Shown piece by piece: positions 51,478 through 59,508 of a stretch of 64,000 bases of DNA. Location of the stretch: NCBI RefSeq assembly GCF_041270065.1, contig NZ_CP065958.1, positions 6,076,001 through 6,140,000 of the forward strand, given 5' to 3'. Below the pieces are notes generated by a model, which saw nothing but the letters and a program-made list of their open reading frames with translations, did no database searches and was not told where the DNA came from. This DNA is from Streptomyces fradiae (GTDB lineage Bacteria; Actinomycetota; Actinomycetes; Streptomycetales; Streptomycetaceae). The position numbers and the translations under genes were made by a program. The first letter of the stretch is position 1, and the number at the start of each line of letters is the position of its first letter.

Positions 51478-52806
51478 ATGCAGAACGCCCCTGTGAAGTC
51501 CCTGATCGGGGAGGAGTACGAGGTCGAGGTCGGCCCGGTCGCCCACGGCGGCCACTGCATCGCCCGCACCGAGGGCGGCCGCGTCCTGTTCGTGCGCCAC
51601 GCGCTGCCGGGCGAGCGGGTCGTCGCCCGGGTCACCGAGGGCGAGGAGACCTCCCGCTTCCTGCGCGCCGACGCGGTCGAGATCCTGGACGCCTCCAAGG
51701 ACCGCATCGAGGCGCCGTGCCCCTTCGCGGGCCCGGGCAAGTGCGGCGGCTGCGACTGGCAGCACGCCAAGCCGGGCGCGCAGCGCCGGCTCAAGGGCGA
51801 GGTGGTCGCCGAGCAGCTGAAGCGGCTCGCCGGCCTCACCCCGGAGGAGGCCGGCTGGGACGGCACGGTCGTCCCCGCCGAGGGCGACAAGCTCCCCGCC
51901 GGCCAGGTCCCGCAGTGGCGCACCCGCGTGCAGTACGCGATCGACGCCGACGGCCGGGTGGGCCTGCGCAAGCACCGCTCGCACGAGGTCGAGGTGATCG
52001 ACCACTGCATGATCGCCGCCGAGGGCGTCTCCGAGCTCGGCATCGAGAGCCGCACCTGGGAGGGCATGGCCTCGATCGAGGCCATCGCGGCGACCGGCTC
52101 CCAGGACCGCCAGGTCATCCTGACCCCGCGCCCGGGCGCCCGGCTCCCCATCGTCGAGCTCGACAAGCCCGTCTCCGTGATGCGCGTCGGCGAGAAGGAC
52201 GGCGGCGTCCACCGCGTCCACGGCCGCCCCTTCGTCCGCGAACGCGCCGACGACCGCACCTACCGCGTGGGCAGCGGCGGCTTCTGGCAGGTCCACCCCA
52301 AGGCCGCGCAGACCCTGATGCTCGCCGTCATGCAGGGCCTGACCCCCCGCAAGGGCGAGACCGCCCTCGACCTCTACTGCGGCGTCGGCCTCTTCGCGGG
52401 CGCCCTCGCCGACCGCGTCGGCGACCAGGGCGCGGTCCTCGGCATCGAGTCCGGCAAGCGCGCGGTCGAGGACGCCCGCCACAACCTCGCCGACTTCCCC
52501 CGCGTCCGCATCGAACAGGGCAAGGTCGAGTCCGTCCTCCCGCGCACCGGCATCACCGACGTCGACCTCATCGTCCTCGACCCCCCGCGCGCCGGCGCCG
52601 GCAAGCAGACCGTCCACCACCTCGCCGCCCTCGGCGCCCGCCGCATCGCCTACGTCGCCTGCGACCCGGCCGCCCTCGCCCGCGACCTCGCCTACTTCCG
52701 CGAGGGCGGCTACCGGGTGCGGACGCTGCGAGTGTTCGACCTGTTCCCGATGACGCACCACGTGGAGTGCGTGGCGATCCTGGAGCCGGCGAAGAAGGAC
52801 GCCTGA
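51478..52806 (+). CDS. TrmA/RlmD-family SAM-dependent 23S rRNA or tRNA uracil-C5 methyltransferase
   Basis: 442 residues. An N-terminal TRAM domain (about 8-65) is followed by C-P-F...C-G-G-C-D-W cysteines (residues about 80-93) for an iron-sulfur cluster. The methyltransferase core has D-L-Y-C-G-V-G-L-F near 300, D-P-P-R-A-G near 365 and the nucleophile in Y-V-A-C-D-P-A near 395. It methylates a uracil at C5 in rRNA or tRNA; the exact site cannot be read from sequence. It lies at the right edge of the conserved core: IS debris starts about 130 bp after its stop. Confidence 0.93.
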   Translation: MQNAPVKSLIGEEYEVEVGPVAHGGHCIARTEGGRVLFVRHALPGERVVARVTEGEETSRFLRADAVEILDASKDRIEAPCPFAGPGKCGGCDWQHAKPGAQRRLKGEVVAEQLKRLAGLTPEEAGWDGTVVPAEGDKLPAGQVPQWRTRVQYAIDADGRVGLRKHRSHEVEVIDHCMIAAEGVSELGIESRTWEGMASIEAIAATGSQDRQVILTPRPGARLPIVELDKPVSVMRVGEKDGGVHRVHGRPFVRERADDRTYRVGSGGFWQVHPKAAQTLMLAVMQGLTPRKGETALDLYCGVGLFAGALADRVGDQGAVLGIESGKRAVEDARHNLADFPRVRIEQGKVESVLPRTGITDVDLIVLDPPRAGAGKQTVHHLAALGARRIAYVACDPAALARDLAYFREGGYRVRTLRVFDLFPMTHHVECVAILEPAKKDA

Positions 52807-52862
52807 CCTGCGGTTTTGTGGGTGCGCTTTATATGCGGTGTGGGCGTTACGGGCGATGTCTT

Positions 52863-52899
52863 GACGCTGAGACGACGCTCGGGACGCTCATCTGACGCT
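52863..52899 (+). repeat. Four GACGCT repeats spaced 9-11 bp at the edge of the IS remnant
   Basis: GACGCT occurs at 52863, 52874, 52883 and 52894, about one helical turn apart. It lies between the methyltransferase stop and the transposase remnant and may be part of an IS end or a junction. Confidence 0.5.
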
Positions 52900-52949
52900 C
52901 GTTCTGATGGGGTGTCAGGCGACCTGCTGGGCAGGTCAGGACCCGCCGT

Positions 52950-53330
52950 CGCCATCCGCGCCGGATCGTCGAACCAGTCGGCCTGCACGTACAGGTCCTG
53001 GTCGATGAGGGCGTGGCCCTGCTTGGTCGCGTACGTCGTGTACACCGCGACGATCACGTTCTCGACCCGGCCCATCGTGCCGGAATACCGCCGCCCCAAG
53101 GCCGCGGTCTTCGTCCCCTTCTTCGCCTGCCCCGTCTCGTCGAAGATCAGGACCCCGCCGTCGGCGCCGAGGTGCCGGGTCAGGAACGCGCGCACCATGT
53201 CTCTCGCGGTGTCCTCCTCCCGGCGGGCGCGTTCGAGCAGGTGGTGCAGGCGATACGGCCGGTCCGGGCCGACTGTCTCAGCGATCGACCAGCAGTTGCC
53301 CGCAGCGGCCGGCATCAGCCGTGGTCACCG
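52950..53330 (-). pseudogene. IS701-type transposase remnant
   Basis: The minus strand encodes W-S-I-A-E-T-V-G-P, then L-I-F-D-E-T-G-Q-A-K-K-G-T-K-T, R-R-Y-S-G-T-M-G-R-V-E-N, and W-F-D-D-P-A-R-M. This is the first catalytic-Asp region of IS701-like DDE transposases. Both flanks are missing: the frame ends soon after A-R-M-A-T-A-G and the N-terminal part is absent, leaving about a quarter of a normal transposase. It marks the boundary between core and acquired DNA. Confidence 0.85.
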
Positions 53331-53342
53331 CGCGTGGGCCTG

Positions 53343-54368
53343 TCACCTCCGATACCGCTGCGCCACTGCCGTGAAGGCGGCCTTGGGTTCCCATTCCATA
53401 TCGGGGTAGGTCTGCCCCCGGCGCCCTTCGAGGAGTTTGACGATGCCCAGGCCGGCCCGGTCCAAGTCGTCCCTGGGGTCGCCGTCCGGGCGGTGCGGGT
53501 AGCCGGGCAAGGCGAACAAGAACACGAACGCGCTGTCCACGCCCTCAGTCTCGAAGATCTCCAGCAGTTCACTCAGATACGCGGCCTGGCCGGCCTCGTC
53601 ACGCTCGTATACGCCGTTCAGCCGTATCGGGGCCTTGGTCGTCGGGTCGTGCTCGACCACCTCCAGCACCCGCCCACCGCGGTCTCCAGCGCCGCGGTAG
53701 GCCGCGGTGCCGAACCCGGTGATGGCGAGCGGCTTCGGGCCTTGGGCCAGGGTGCGCACCGCGTCCCGGAACCGGTCGGCGACCTCGGCGGAGCGGATCA
53801 GCTCGAACGTCACCATGTCGAAGGGAGTCCAGTCGACCTGCTCGAACTGGATGGATGCGTAGGTGAGCTTGCCCTGGAAGCTCTCGCGGACCGTGGCCGC
53901 GGCATCACGGAGGAATGCGTTCATGCGCACGCCGAGCTCGCGCATCGCTTCGGCCCGCCGCTCGGGTTGGCTCATCAGATGCTCGACCCGCTCCTCGGGG
54001 CTCTCTCCGGACAGGAACCCGCGGTTCATCACGCTCAGCTCGACCCCTGCGACGAACACGACTGCGACCCCCTGCCGCCGGAGCCGTTCCGCTCGCTCGG
54101 CGCAGTCGCGGAAGAGCATGAGGATCTGCTCCGGATCCAGCTCCAGCGGATAGGGCGAGAACCAGACCTCCAGGCCGAGCTCGGCGGCGGCACCGGCGGC
54201 AAGCTCCAGTCGGTCCGGGTCGCCGCCGATGATCTGGACCGCGTTGCAGTGAAGGTCGTCGCGGATGATGGCGAGCTCGCGCCGGACCACCCCGGGGTCG
54301 AAGTGCTCGCGGGACATCTGGCCGTGCACGACGAATCCGGTGTCGTAGGTCATTCCTCTTGCTCGCAT
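53343..54368 (-). CDS. TIM-barrel (glycosyl hydrolase-like) protein, often annotated as abortive infection protein
   Basis: 341 residues from the ATG at 54368, after GAGAGGACG. The sequence M-T-Y-D-T-G-F, R-D-D-L-H-C-N-A-V-Q and L-E-V-W-F-S-P-Y-P follows a TIM-barrel pattern, with acidic residues in V-A-G-V-E-L-S and near I-T-G-F-G-T (the latter lacking the usual Glu). Related actinobacterial proteins are labelled abortive infection or glycoside hydrolase-like without experimental proof. It diverges from a TetR gene, and a double inverted repeat lies between them, so it is probably repressed until an inducer appears. Confidence 0.75.
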   Translation of the reverse strand: MRARGMTYDTGFVVHGQMSREHFDPGVVRRELAIIRDDLHCNAVQIIGGDPDRLELAAGAAAELGLEVWFSPYPLELDPEQILMLFRDCAERAERLRRQGVAVVFVAGVELSVMNRGFLSGESPEERVEHLMSQPERRAEAMRELGVRMNAFLRDAAATVRESFQGKLTYASIQFEQVDWTPFDMVTFELIRSAEVADRFRDAVRTLAQGPKPLAITGFGTAAYRGAGDRGGRVLEVVEHDPTTKAPIRLNGVYERDEAGQAAYLSELLEIFETEGVDSAFVFLFALPGYPHRPDGDPRDDLDRAGLGIVKLLEGRRGQTYPDMEWEPKAAFTAVAQRYRR

Positions 54369-54425
54369 GGTGACGTCCTCTCTGCCGGTCTCGGTCGGGT
54401 CGAGACTGACAGGGAAAATGCGTGC

Positions 54426-54455
54426 ACGCAAGTTTGCGTGTACGAAAGTTTGCGC
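54426..54455. promoter_or_regulatory. TetR operator pair between the TIM-barrel and TetR genes
   Basis: ACGCAAGTTTGCGT (54426-54439) is a perfect 6-2-6 inverted repeat. ACGAAAGTTTGCGC (54442-54455) is a near copy 16 bp further. Both lie in the 117-bp divergent region, as expected for an autoregulating TetR repressor. Confidence 0.7.
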
Positions 54456-54485
54456 CTACGCAGCCCCGTGTGGAACGCTGGCGTC

Positions 54486-55166
54486 GTGACGACACCACGA
54501 CCAGGGCTCCGGGAGCGGAAGAAGCAGGCCACACGCGAGGCGCTTCGCGAGGCGGCCCTGCGCCTGGCTGTGGAGCACGGACCGGACCAGGTGCGGGTCG
54601 AGGACATCGCCGAAGCGGCTGGGGTCTCGCCTCGTACCTACAACAACTACTTCGCCAGCCGCGAGCAGGCGATCGTCTCTGCTGTCACCGCGGACCGGGA
54701 GGCGCGCATCGCGGCGGCGGTCGCGGCCCGGCCCACAGGAGTGCGCCTGGCTGACGCCGTCACCGAAGCAGTGGTCGAGCAGTACACGAACACCGGCGAG
54801 CACGAACACAAGGCGCTGCTGCTGATCACCACCCAGACCGCGCTGCGCGACGCGTTCCTCGATACCACCGCCGGTATCGAGCCCCCTCTCACGGCGGTGA
54901 TCGCCGAACGCCTGGACGACGCCGAAGCGCACACAGCCCGCGTCCTCGCGGCAAGCGTGGCCGCGGCAGTTCGCATCGCGCTGGAGGGCTGGCTCCGGCC
55001 GGCCCAGAACGCAGAGGCCGCCGAGAGTCGCGCCGCCGGAGGACTGGTCGTGCCCTCCGGCTCACTGCCCGACCAGCTCCGCTCGGCGCTGGCCCCGCTC
55101 GCGCCCGCGTTCGACGCTGCCGAGCAACACGCCCAGCCATCATCCTCGGCAGCCGATTCAGCATAG
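54486..55166 (+). CDS. TetR-family transcriptional repressor
   Basis: 226 residues from a GTG at 54486. The N-terminal TetR helix-turn-helix (R-E-R-K-K-Q-A-T-R-E-A-L-R-E-A and V-E-D-I-A-E-A-A-G-V-S-P-R-T-Y-N-N-Y-F) is complete and a helical ligand domain follows. It is divergent from the TIM-barrel gene and probably controls it through the repeats at 54426-54455. Confidence 0.92.
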   Translation: MTTPRPGLRERKKQATREALREAALRLAVEHGPDQVRVEDIAEAAGVSPRTYNNYFASREQAIVSAVTADREARIAAAVAARPTGVRLADAVTEAVVEQYTNTGEHEHKALLLITTQTALRDAFLDTTAGIEPPLTAVIAERLDDAEAHTARVLAASVAAAVRIALEGWLRPAQNAEAAESRAAGGLVVPSGSLPDQLRSALAPLAPAFDAAEQHAQPSSSAADSA

Positions 55167-55203
55167 ATGACGCTATGTCAGGTCGTGATCTACGACTGGA
55201 GTA

Positions 55204-55593
55204 CTAGGCTTCGGCCCGCCTCTGTAGGCGGCTGCCACGCGGCAGGGTGACGGACATGATGTCGCTGGGGCCGTCCAGTGCGATGCGGTGCCATCGCCCG
55301 CGCGGGACGATGGCCGCTGTTCCGGCCGCCAGCCTGATCTCCTCCTCCTTCCCTTCGGGCTGCTCCGGACGGAAGTAGAGACGTATCCCGCCGGTGAGGC
55401 AGGACACGAGTTCGTCCGCCTCGGTGTGGATTTCCCAGTGGTCGCCGTGGACGTCGGCGTCGGTCTCCACATGGAAGGTCATCAACTGCCAGCCGTCCCG
55501 CTCGGAGTCGAACACGGGTTGCGCGGCGCGCACCTGACCGCTGTGGTCCAGGTGAATGAAGGAGGAGAAGAGATCGATCGGTGCAGCGGTCAT
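55204..55593 (-). CDS. Cupin-domain protein
   Basis: 129 residues. The cupin barrel shows D-V-H-G-D-H-W-E-I-H-T-E-A-D-E-L (motif 1, metal-binding His/Glu) and P-R-G-R-W-H-R-I (motif 2). Single-domain cupins can be isomerases, dioxygenases or sugar epimerases; this one is too short to tell. It lies convergent to the TetR gene, with 37 bp between the stops. Confidence 0.87.
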   Translation of the reverse strand: MTAAPIDLFSSFIHLDHSGQVRAAQPVFDSERDGWQLMTFHVETDADVHGDHWEIHTEADELVSCLTGGIRLYFRPEQPEGKEEEIRLAAGTAAIVPRGRWHRIALDGPSDIMSVTLPRGSRLQRRAEA

Positions 55594-55689
55594 GCCGAGA
55601 CTTCCATTCTGCGAGGTTCGTCTGGTGGGCGGTGGGCGGTGGGCGTGGAAAGCGGTCTGGTCGGCCGTGGCCGCCTCGCTCGGTCAGGG

Positions 55690-55889
55690 CGTGGCGCGGA
55701 ACTGCGCCGATTTCGGCGAGCTGCCGCTGTGACACGTCGGCGGACATGACCGCCGGCGCGTCGTGGAAGGCCCGGCCACTGGTGCAGCTCGACCGAGACG
55801 CCTGCCTGCAGCAGGCGGGGCGCGTAGGTGATGCCCTCGTTGCGGTGCGGGTCGCATTCCGCGGTGGCGAAAGGCCGGTGGCAGGCCGG
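55690..55889 (-). pseudogene. Alpha/beta hydrolase (Aes-like esterase) C-terminal remnant
   Basis: Read on the minus strand, short pieces in different frames give L-T-G-L-P-P-A-F, then A-E-C-D-P-H-R-N-E-G-I-T-Y-A, V-E-L-H-Q-W-P-G, and F-H-D-A-P-A-V-M-S-A-D. This order matches the end of hormone-sensitive-lipase-type esterases, including the catalytic Asp (C-D-P) and His (F-H). At least two frameshifts separate the pieces and the rest of the gene is absent. It abuts the stop of the serine hydrolase gene. Confidence 0.75.
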
Positions 55890-57008
55890 TCAGCCGTACA
55901 TCGCCACGCGGTACAGAGCTGCGAGAGCGTCGTCGATGGGGTGGGGCTGCGGCGTGCCGGAGGAGTCGAGCCTGTTCCACCGCTGCATGTTCACCGCGAC
56001 CGCCATCTGCCGCTCGCCGTCGGCACGGATCATGGCCAGCGCCCCACCACCCCAGACCGTGCCGCCGTTGCCCCAGAAGGTGCCCTGACCGGGATCCTTC
56101 ATCGGGTACAGGCCGAGGCCGTAGTCGATCGTCGTTCCCGCGTGGGAGACGACCGGGCCGGTGCGCTGCATCTGCGCCAGCGACGACGGGCTGACGATCT
56201 CCCCGGCCAGCAGCAGGCGGTAGAAGCGGTTGAGGTCCGCGACGGTCGATATCAGCGAGCCCGCCAGCCCCGTCCATGACATGTTGTAGACGCTGTAGTC
56301 GCGCGGCGGGTCGATCATGCCGAACCACGCCTCGTAGAGCTGCGAGTGCGGCCCGTCGACGTACGGTCCGGTGGGGAGTTCGGTGTCCCGGAGCCCGGCG
56401 GGCTCGATGATGTTCCGGGTGATGTACTGCTCGGCCGTGGTGCCGGTCACCTGTTCCAGAAGCCGGCCGAGGAGCAGGTAGTTGGTGTTGGAGTACACAC
56501 CCGGAGTGCCGCCCGGGACGCCGACGGCGGGTGCGGTGACCCCCATCTCGATCAGTTCGACGGGGTCGAACTGCGTGAAGCGGTGGTCGTCCAGGCTCTC
56601 GGGGCTGGTGTCGGCGACGACGGGGAGCGCCTTGAGGGAGGGGTAGGCGTACGGGAGGTACTCGGCGAGGCCGCTGGTGTGGTCGATCAGCATCCGGACC
56701 GTGATCGCGTCACCGCGTTCCCCGGGGACCAGCTTCGGAAGGTACCGGCCGATCGGTGTGTCGAGCCCGATCCGGCCGGCCTCGGCCAGCTGCAGCACCG
56801 CGGCGGCGGTGAAGGTCTTGTTGATGCTGCCGACGCGGTGCCGCATGCCGGCGGTGACGGGGCGGCCGGTGGCGACATCGGCGACCCCGGCGGCGCTCCG
56901 CCAGACCCGGTCGCCGTGCCGTACCTCGGCGAACAGACCCGGCATCCCGGCGCGGTGGACGTTCTTGATGGCGGCGTCCAGCGCCGCTAAATCCAGTGAG
57001 TTCCTCAC
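55890..57008 (-). CDS. Serine hydrolase, class C beta-lactamase/DD-peptidase family
   Basis: 372 residues from the GTG at 57008, after GAAAGGACG. The S-x-x-K motif (S-I-N-K) is near residue 61, Y-S-N-T-N at the Tyr position near 170, and the third box is G-N-G-G-T-V-W-G-G-G near 315. No signal peptide is seen, so it may act in the cytoplasm as an esterase. It diverges from a TetR gene, and a perfect operator lies between. Confidence 0.9.
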   Translation of the reverse strand: MRNSLDLAALDAAIKNVHRAGMPGLFAEVRHGDRVWRSAAGVADVATGRPVTAGMRHRVGSINKTFTAAAVLQLAEAGRIGLDTPIGRYLPKLVPGERGDAITVRMLIDHTSGLAEYLPYAYPSLKALPVVADTSPESLDDHRFTQFDPVELIEMGVTAPAVGVPGGTPGVYSNTNYLLLGRLLEQVTGTTAEQYITRNIIEPAGLRDTELPTGPYVDGPHSQLYEAWFGMIDPPRDYSVYNMSWTGLAGSLISTVADLNRFYRLLLAGEIVSPSSLAQMQRTGPVVSHAGTTIDYGLGLYPMKDPGQGTFWGNGGTVWGGGALAMIRADGERQMAVAVNMQRWNRLDSSGTPQPHPIDDALAALYRVAMYG

Positions 57009-57132
57009 GACATGCGTCCTTTCGTATTCCTCGGGGTGAGCTCCACATCGGTCGCCCGACCCGGCTGACAGGGCATGCGTGGCACGTCGGCCCGCCTGCT
57101 GCCGGGCCGCTCGACACACTCATGTCCCCATT

Positions 57133-57151
57133 ATGCACGCGGTGCGTGCAT
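57133..57151. promoter_or_regulatory. TetR operator upstream of the serine hydrolase/TetR pair
   Basis: ATGCACGC (57133-57140) and GCGTGCAT (57144-57151) form a perfect 8-3-8 inverted repeat, and a half-site GTGCAT lies at 57159-57164. It is in the 186-bp divergent region. Confidence 0.7.
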
Positions 57152-57194
57152 CGCCGAGTGCATAGGTTAGACTGAGTCTGACGAGAGGGGCTAA

Positions 57195-57869
57195 ATGGCA
57201 GGTCGAAGGCGTTGGACGACCGAGGAAATCCTGGATGCGGCAGCGGAGTTGCTGCGCACGAGCGACACAGAGTCGTTCAGCGTGCGCAAGCTCGCCGCGA
57301 CCCTCGGGACTGATTCCTCCAGCCTCTACCGGCACTTCCGCAACAAGACGGAACTGCTGCGCGCGGTCGCCGACCGGATCCTCCTGGCCTCCATGGACGG
57401 CTACCGCGCCGAGGGCGACTGGAAGCAGCGCATCACCGCCCTGGCCCTGCGCGTGCGAGAAGCCTTCGGCGAGCAGCCCGAACTGGCGGCGGTCTGGGGA
57501 CGGTACGCGTCAGGCGGCGCCGGTTCCCGGCTGGTCATGGAGGAGGCGCTGCAGGCCCTGCGTGCATCGGGCCTGCCCGACGAGGAGATCCCGGCGCGCT
57601 ACCACCGGCTCGCGGTCCTCATCGCCGCGCTGATCGCCTCCGAGGCCGGGGTCAGCACCATCACCCTGGAGGAGTACGAGCAGGGCATGGAGCTGTTCCG
57701 CGTCGCGGTGCTCGGCGCCGACCCCGAACGCTTCCCGGCCCTGGCTCACTTCGCCCGCGACGTCCGCCCCCTCGGTGCGGACCGCCGCGCCGCGTTCGAA
57801 GAGATCCTCGCCGCCCAGCTCGTCCACATCGAGGCCGCAATCAGCCCGAGCAGGCCGACTGGCTCGTGA
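57195..57869 (+). CDS. TetR-family transcriptional repressor
   Basis: 224 residues. The N-terminal helix-turn-helix reads W-T-T-E-E-I-L-D-A-A-A-E-L-L and V-R-K-L-A-A-T-L-G-T-D-S-S-S-L-Y-R-H-F-R-N-K, followed by a TetR C-terminal ligand domain. It probably represses the divergent serine hydrolase and itself through the inverted repeat at 57133-57151. Its stop is followed within 15 bp by an IS5 transposase remnant. Confidence 0.92.
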   Translation: MAGRRRWTTEEILDAAAELLRTSDTESFSVRKLAATLGTDSSSLYRHFRNKTELLRAVADRILLASMDGYRAEGDWKQRITALALRVREAFGEQPELAAVWGRYASGGAGSRLVMEEALQALRASGLPDEEIPARYHRLAVLIAALIASEAGVSTITLEEYEQGMELFRVAVLGADPERFPALAHFARDVRPLGADRRAAFEEILAAQLVHIEAAISPSRPTGS

Positions 57870-57879
57870 GTGTCGGCAA

Positions 57880-58236
57880 ACGACCGTCTGCCGAATCCTG
57901 TGGACCGGGGCAAGTACGGCTCGAAGATTCACTTGATCACCGAGTGGACCGGTCTGCCCGTCTCTGTCGGGATCTCGGGCGCGAACCTGCGCGACAGCCA
58001 GGCCCTGATCCCGCTGGTGAAGGGCATACCGCCAATCCGCTCCCGCCGCGGGCCCCGGCGGCGCAAGCCGGGCAAGCTCCACGGCGACAACGGCTACGAC
58101 TACTCCCACCTGCGGCAACGGGCTCGCCGGCTGCCGACGACTCCACCGACGCTACGAACGCAAAGCCGACCACTTTCTCGCCTTCACCAGCATCGCCTGC
58201 ACCCTTATCTGCTACCGCAGGCTCACGCCCACCCGG
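57880..58236 (+). pseudogene. IS5-family transposase remnant with internal deletion
   Basis: The first part encodes N-P-V-D-R-G-K-Y-G-S-K-I-H-L and G-I-S-G-A-N-L-R-D-S-Q-A-L-I-P-L-V, ending G-D-N-G-Y-D-Y. The C-terminal piece, in another frame from about 58129, reads C-R-R-L-H-R-R-Y-E-R-K-A-D-H-F-L-A-F-T-S-I-A-C. The middle (about 40-50 residues including the last catalytic Glu region) is deleted and the 5' end is missing. It is not functional. Confidence 0.85.
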
Positions 58237-58571
58237 GGCGACAAGGCTCAGGTGTTCGCGGCGCCATAGCGCAGGACGTCACCTTGTGGAAGCAGGTATC
58301 CGATGTCACGCGTCTGTGGCAGCTTCCCCGCCAGCGTCGCTGCTCCCATCGCCGCCCCGGATCGCCACACAGCCGCAGACGACCAGTTGGCCCGTCGGCA
58401 GGCGGACCTGACCATGCAACCCGTGAACGTCTGCGGCAGACCACAGAGCACTCAGGACGGCTTGAACCTGGAAAACATCACTCGACCCAACCTCTATGGC
58501 CAGCTCTTAGTAGCCGTCGGACCAGTTGCTCCGGTCCCGGAAGGCAGCAGGACTCGTCATGGCGTGATGCC
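58237..58571. other. Stretch without recognisable gene between IS5 and ketosynthase remnants
   Basis: About 335 bases with less biased composition than the neighbours. A 67-codon minus-strand frame at 58248-58451 has no ribosome site and no recognisable motif. It is probably shuffled IS or cluster debris. Confidence 0.4.
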
Positions 58572-59369
58572 GAGATCTGCATCGCGCTGGGGGCGCGGGG
58601 ACCGAGCATGGCTGTCACCACGGCTTGTGCCTCCGGGGCCACAGCTCTGGGCACGGCCCGCGACCTGCTGCTGGCCGACCGGTGCGACATCGTCCTTGCA
58701 GGTGGCGCGGAGGCGCCCTGCCACCCGCTCACCTCGCTGTCCTTCTCCCAGATGGGCGCGTTGTCGACGCGTGTGCACGACCCGAAAGGTGCCAGCCGCC
58801 CCTTCGAACGCGACCGTGACGGATTCGTCCTCGCAGAGGGCGCGGGCGTACTCGTACTCGAGCGGGCGAGCGACGCGCGGGCCCGCCGCGCCCGGCCGCA
58901 CGCCTACTTCTGCGGATACGGCTCCTCCACCGACGCCTATCACTACGCCGCCGCCCATCCCGCGGGCGCCGGCTTCGAGCGGGCCTTCGCCGCAGCGCTG
59001 GCCGACGCCGGTCTGCACGAGACCGACATCGGCCATGTCAACGCGCATGGCACGGCCACTCCCATGAACGACCAGATCGAAGCCGCCACGTTGCACCGCC
59101 TCTTCAACGGCCATCCGCCTCCTGTCACTTCCACCAAGGGCGTCACGGGCCACACCCTCGGCGCGGCAGGGGCCATCGAAGCGGTACTCGCCCCCCTGAC
59201 ACTGCGGCACCAGACGATTCCGCCCACGGCCAACCTCGACGTACTCGACCCGGCGATCGACCTCGACGTCGTGGCCAAGGAACCTCGTCCGCACCGTATG
59301 CAGGCAGTGATCAGCAACTCGTTCGGCTTCGGCGGGCACAACGCCGTACTCGTCCTTCGCCAGGCGTAG
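58572..59369 (+). pseudogene. Beta-ketoacyl-ACP synthase (FabF/KAS II type), 5'-truncated
   Basis: About 265 C-terminal residues of a ketosynthase. The active Cys in T-T-A-C-A-S-G-A, the first His in N-A-H-G-T-A-T-P and the second in K-G-V-T-G-H-T-L-G-A-A-G are intact, and the frame runs to a normal stop after F-G-F-G-G-H-N-A-V-L-V. The N-terminal 140-150 residues are absent: the sequence upstream is unrelated debris. It would not fold as a complete condensing enzyme. With the following ABC1/aminotransferase relic it looks like the remains of a polyketide or fatty-acid-derived cluster. Confidence 0.87.
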
Positions 59370-59508
59370 GCCGTCCCGAGACCACCTGCTCCCACACGGC
59401 AGTGCGCCGACCGCGGAGCCCGTACCGGAATAGGAACCGCCGTGGCCTACCGGACTTCCCCCGCACTGTCGCCCGCCGTAGAGACGCCCAGCGGCACGGC
59501 CGACACAC

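Noticed and set aside
58248..58451. 67-codon minus-strand frame between the IS5 and ketosynthase remnants
   Set aside because: No start context and no motif; it lies in debris and is best left as non-coding.
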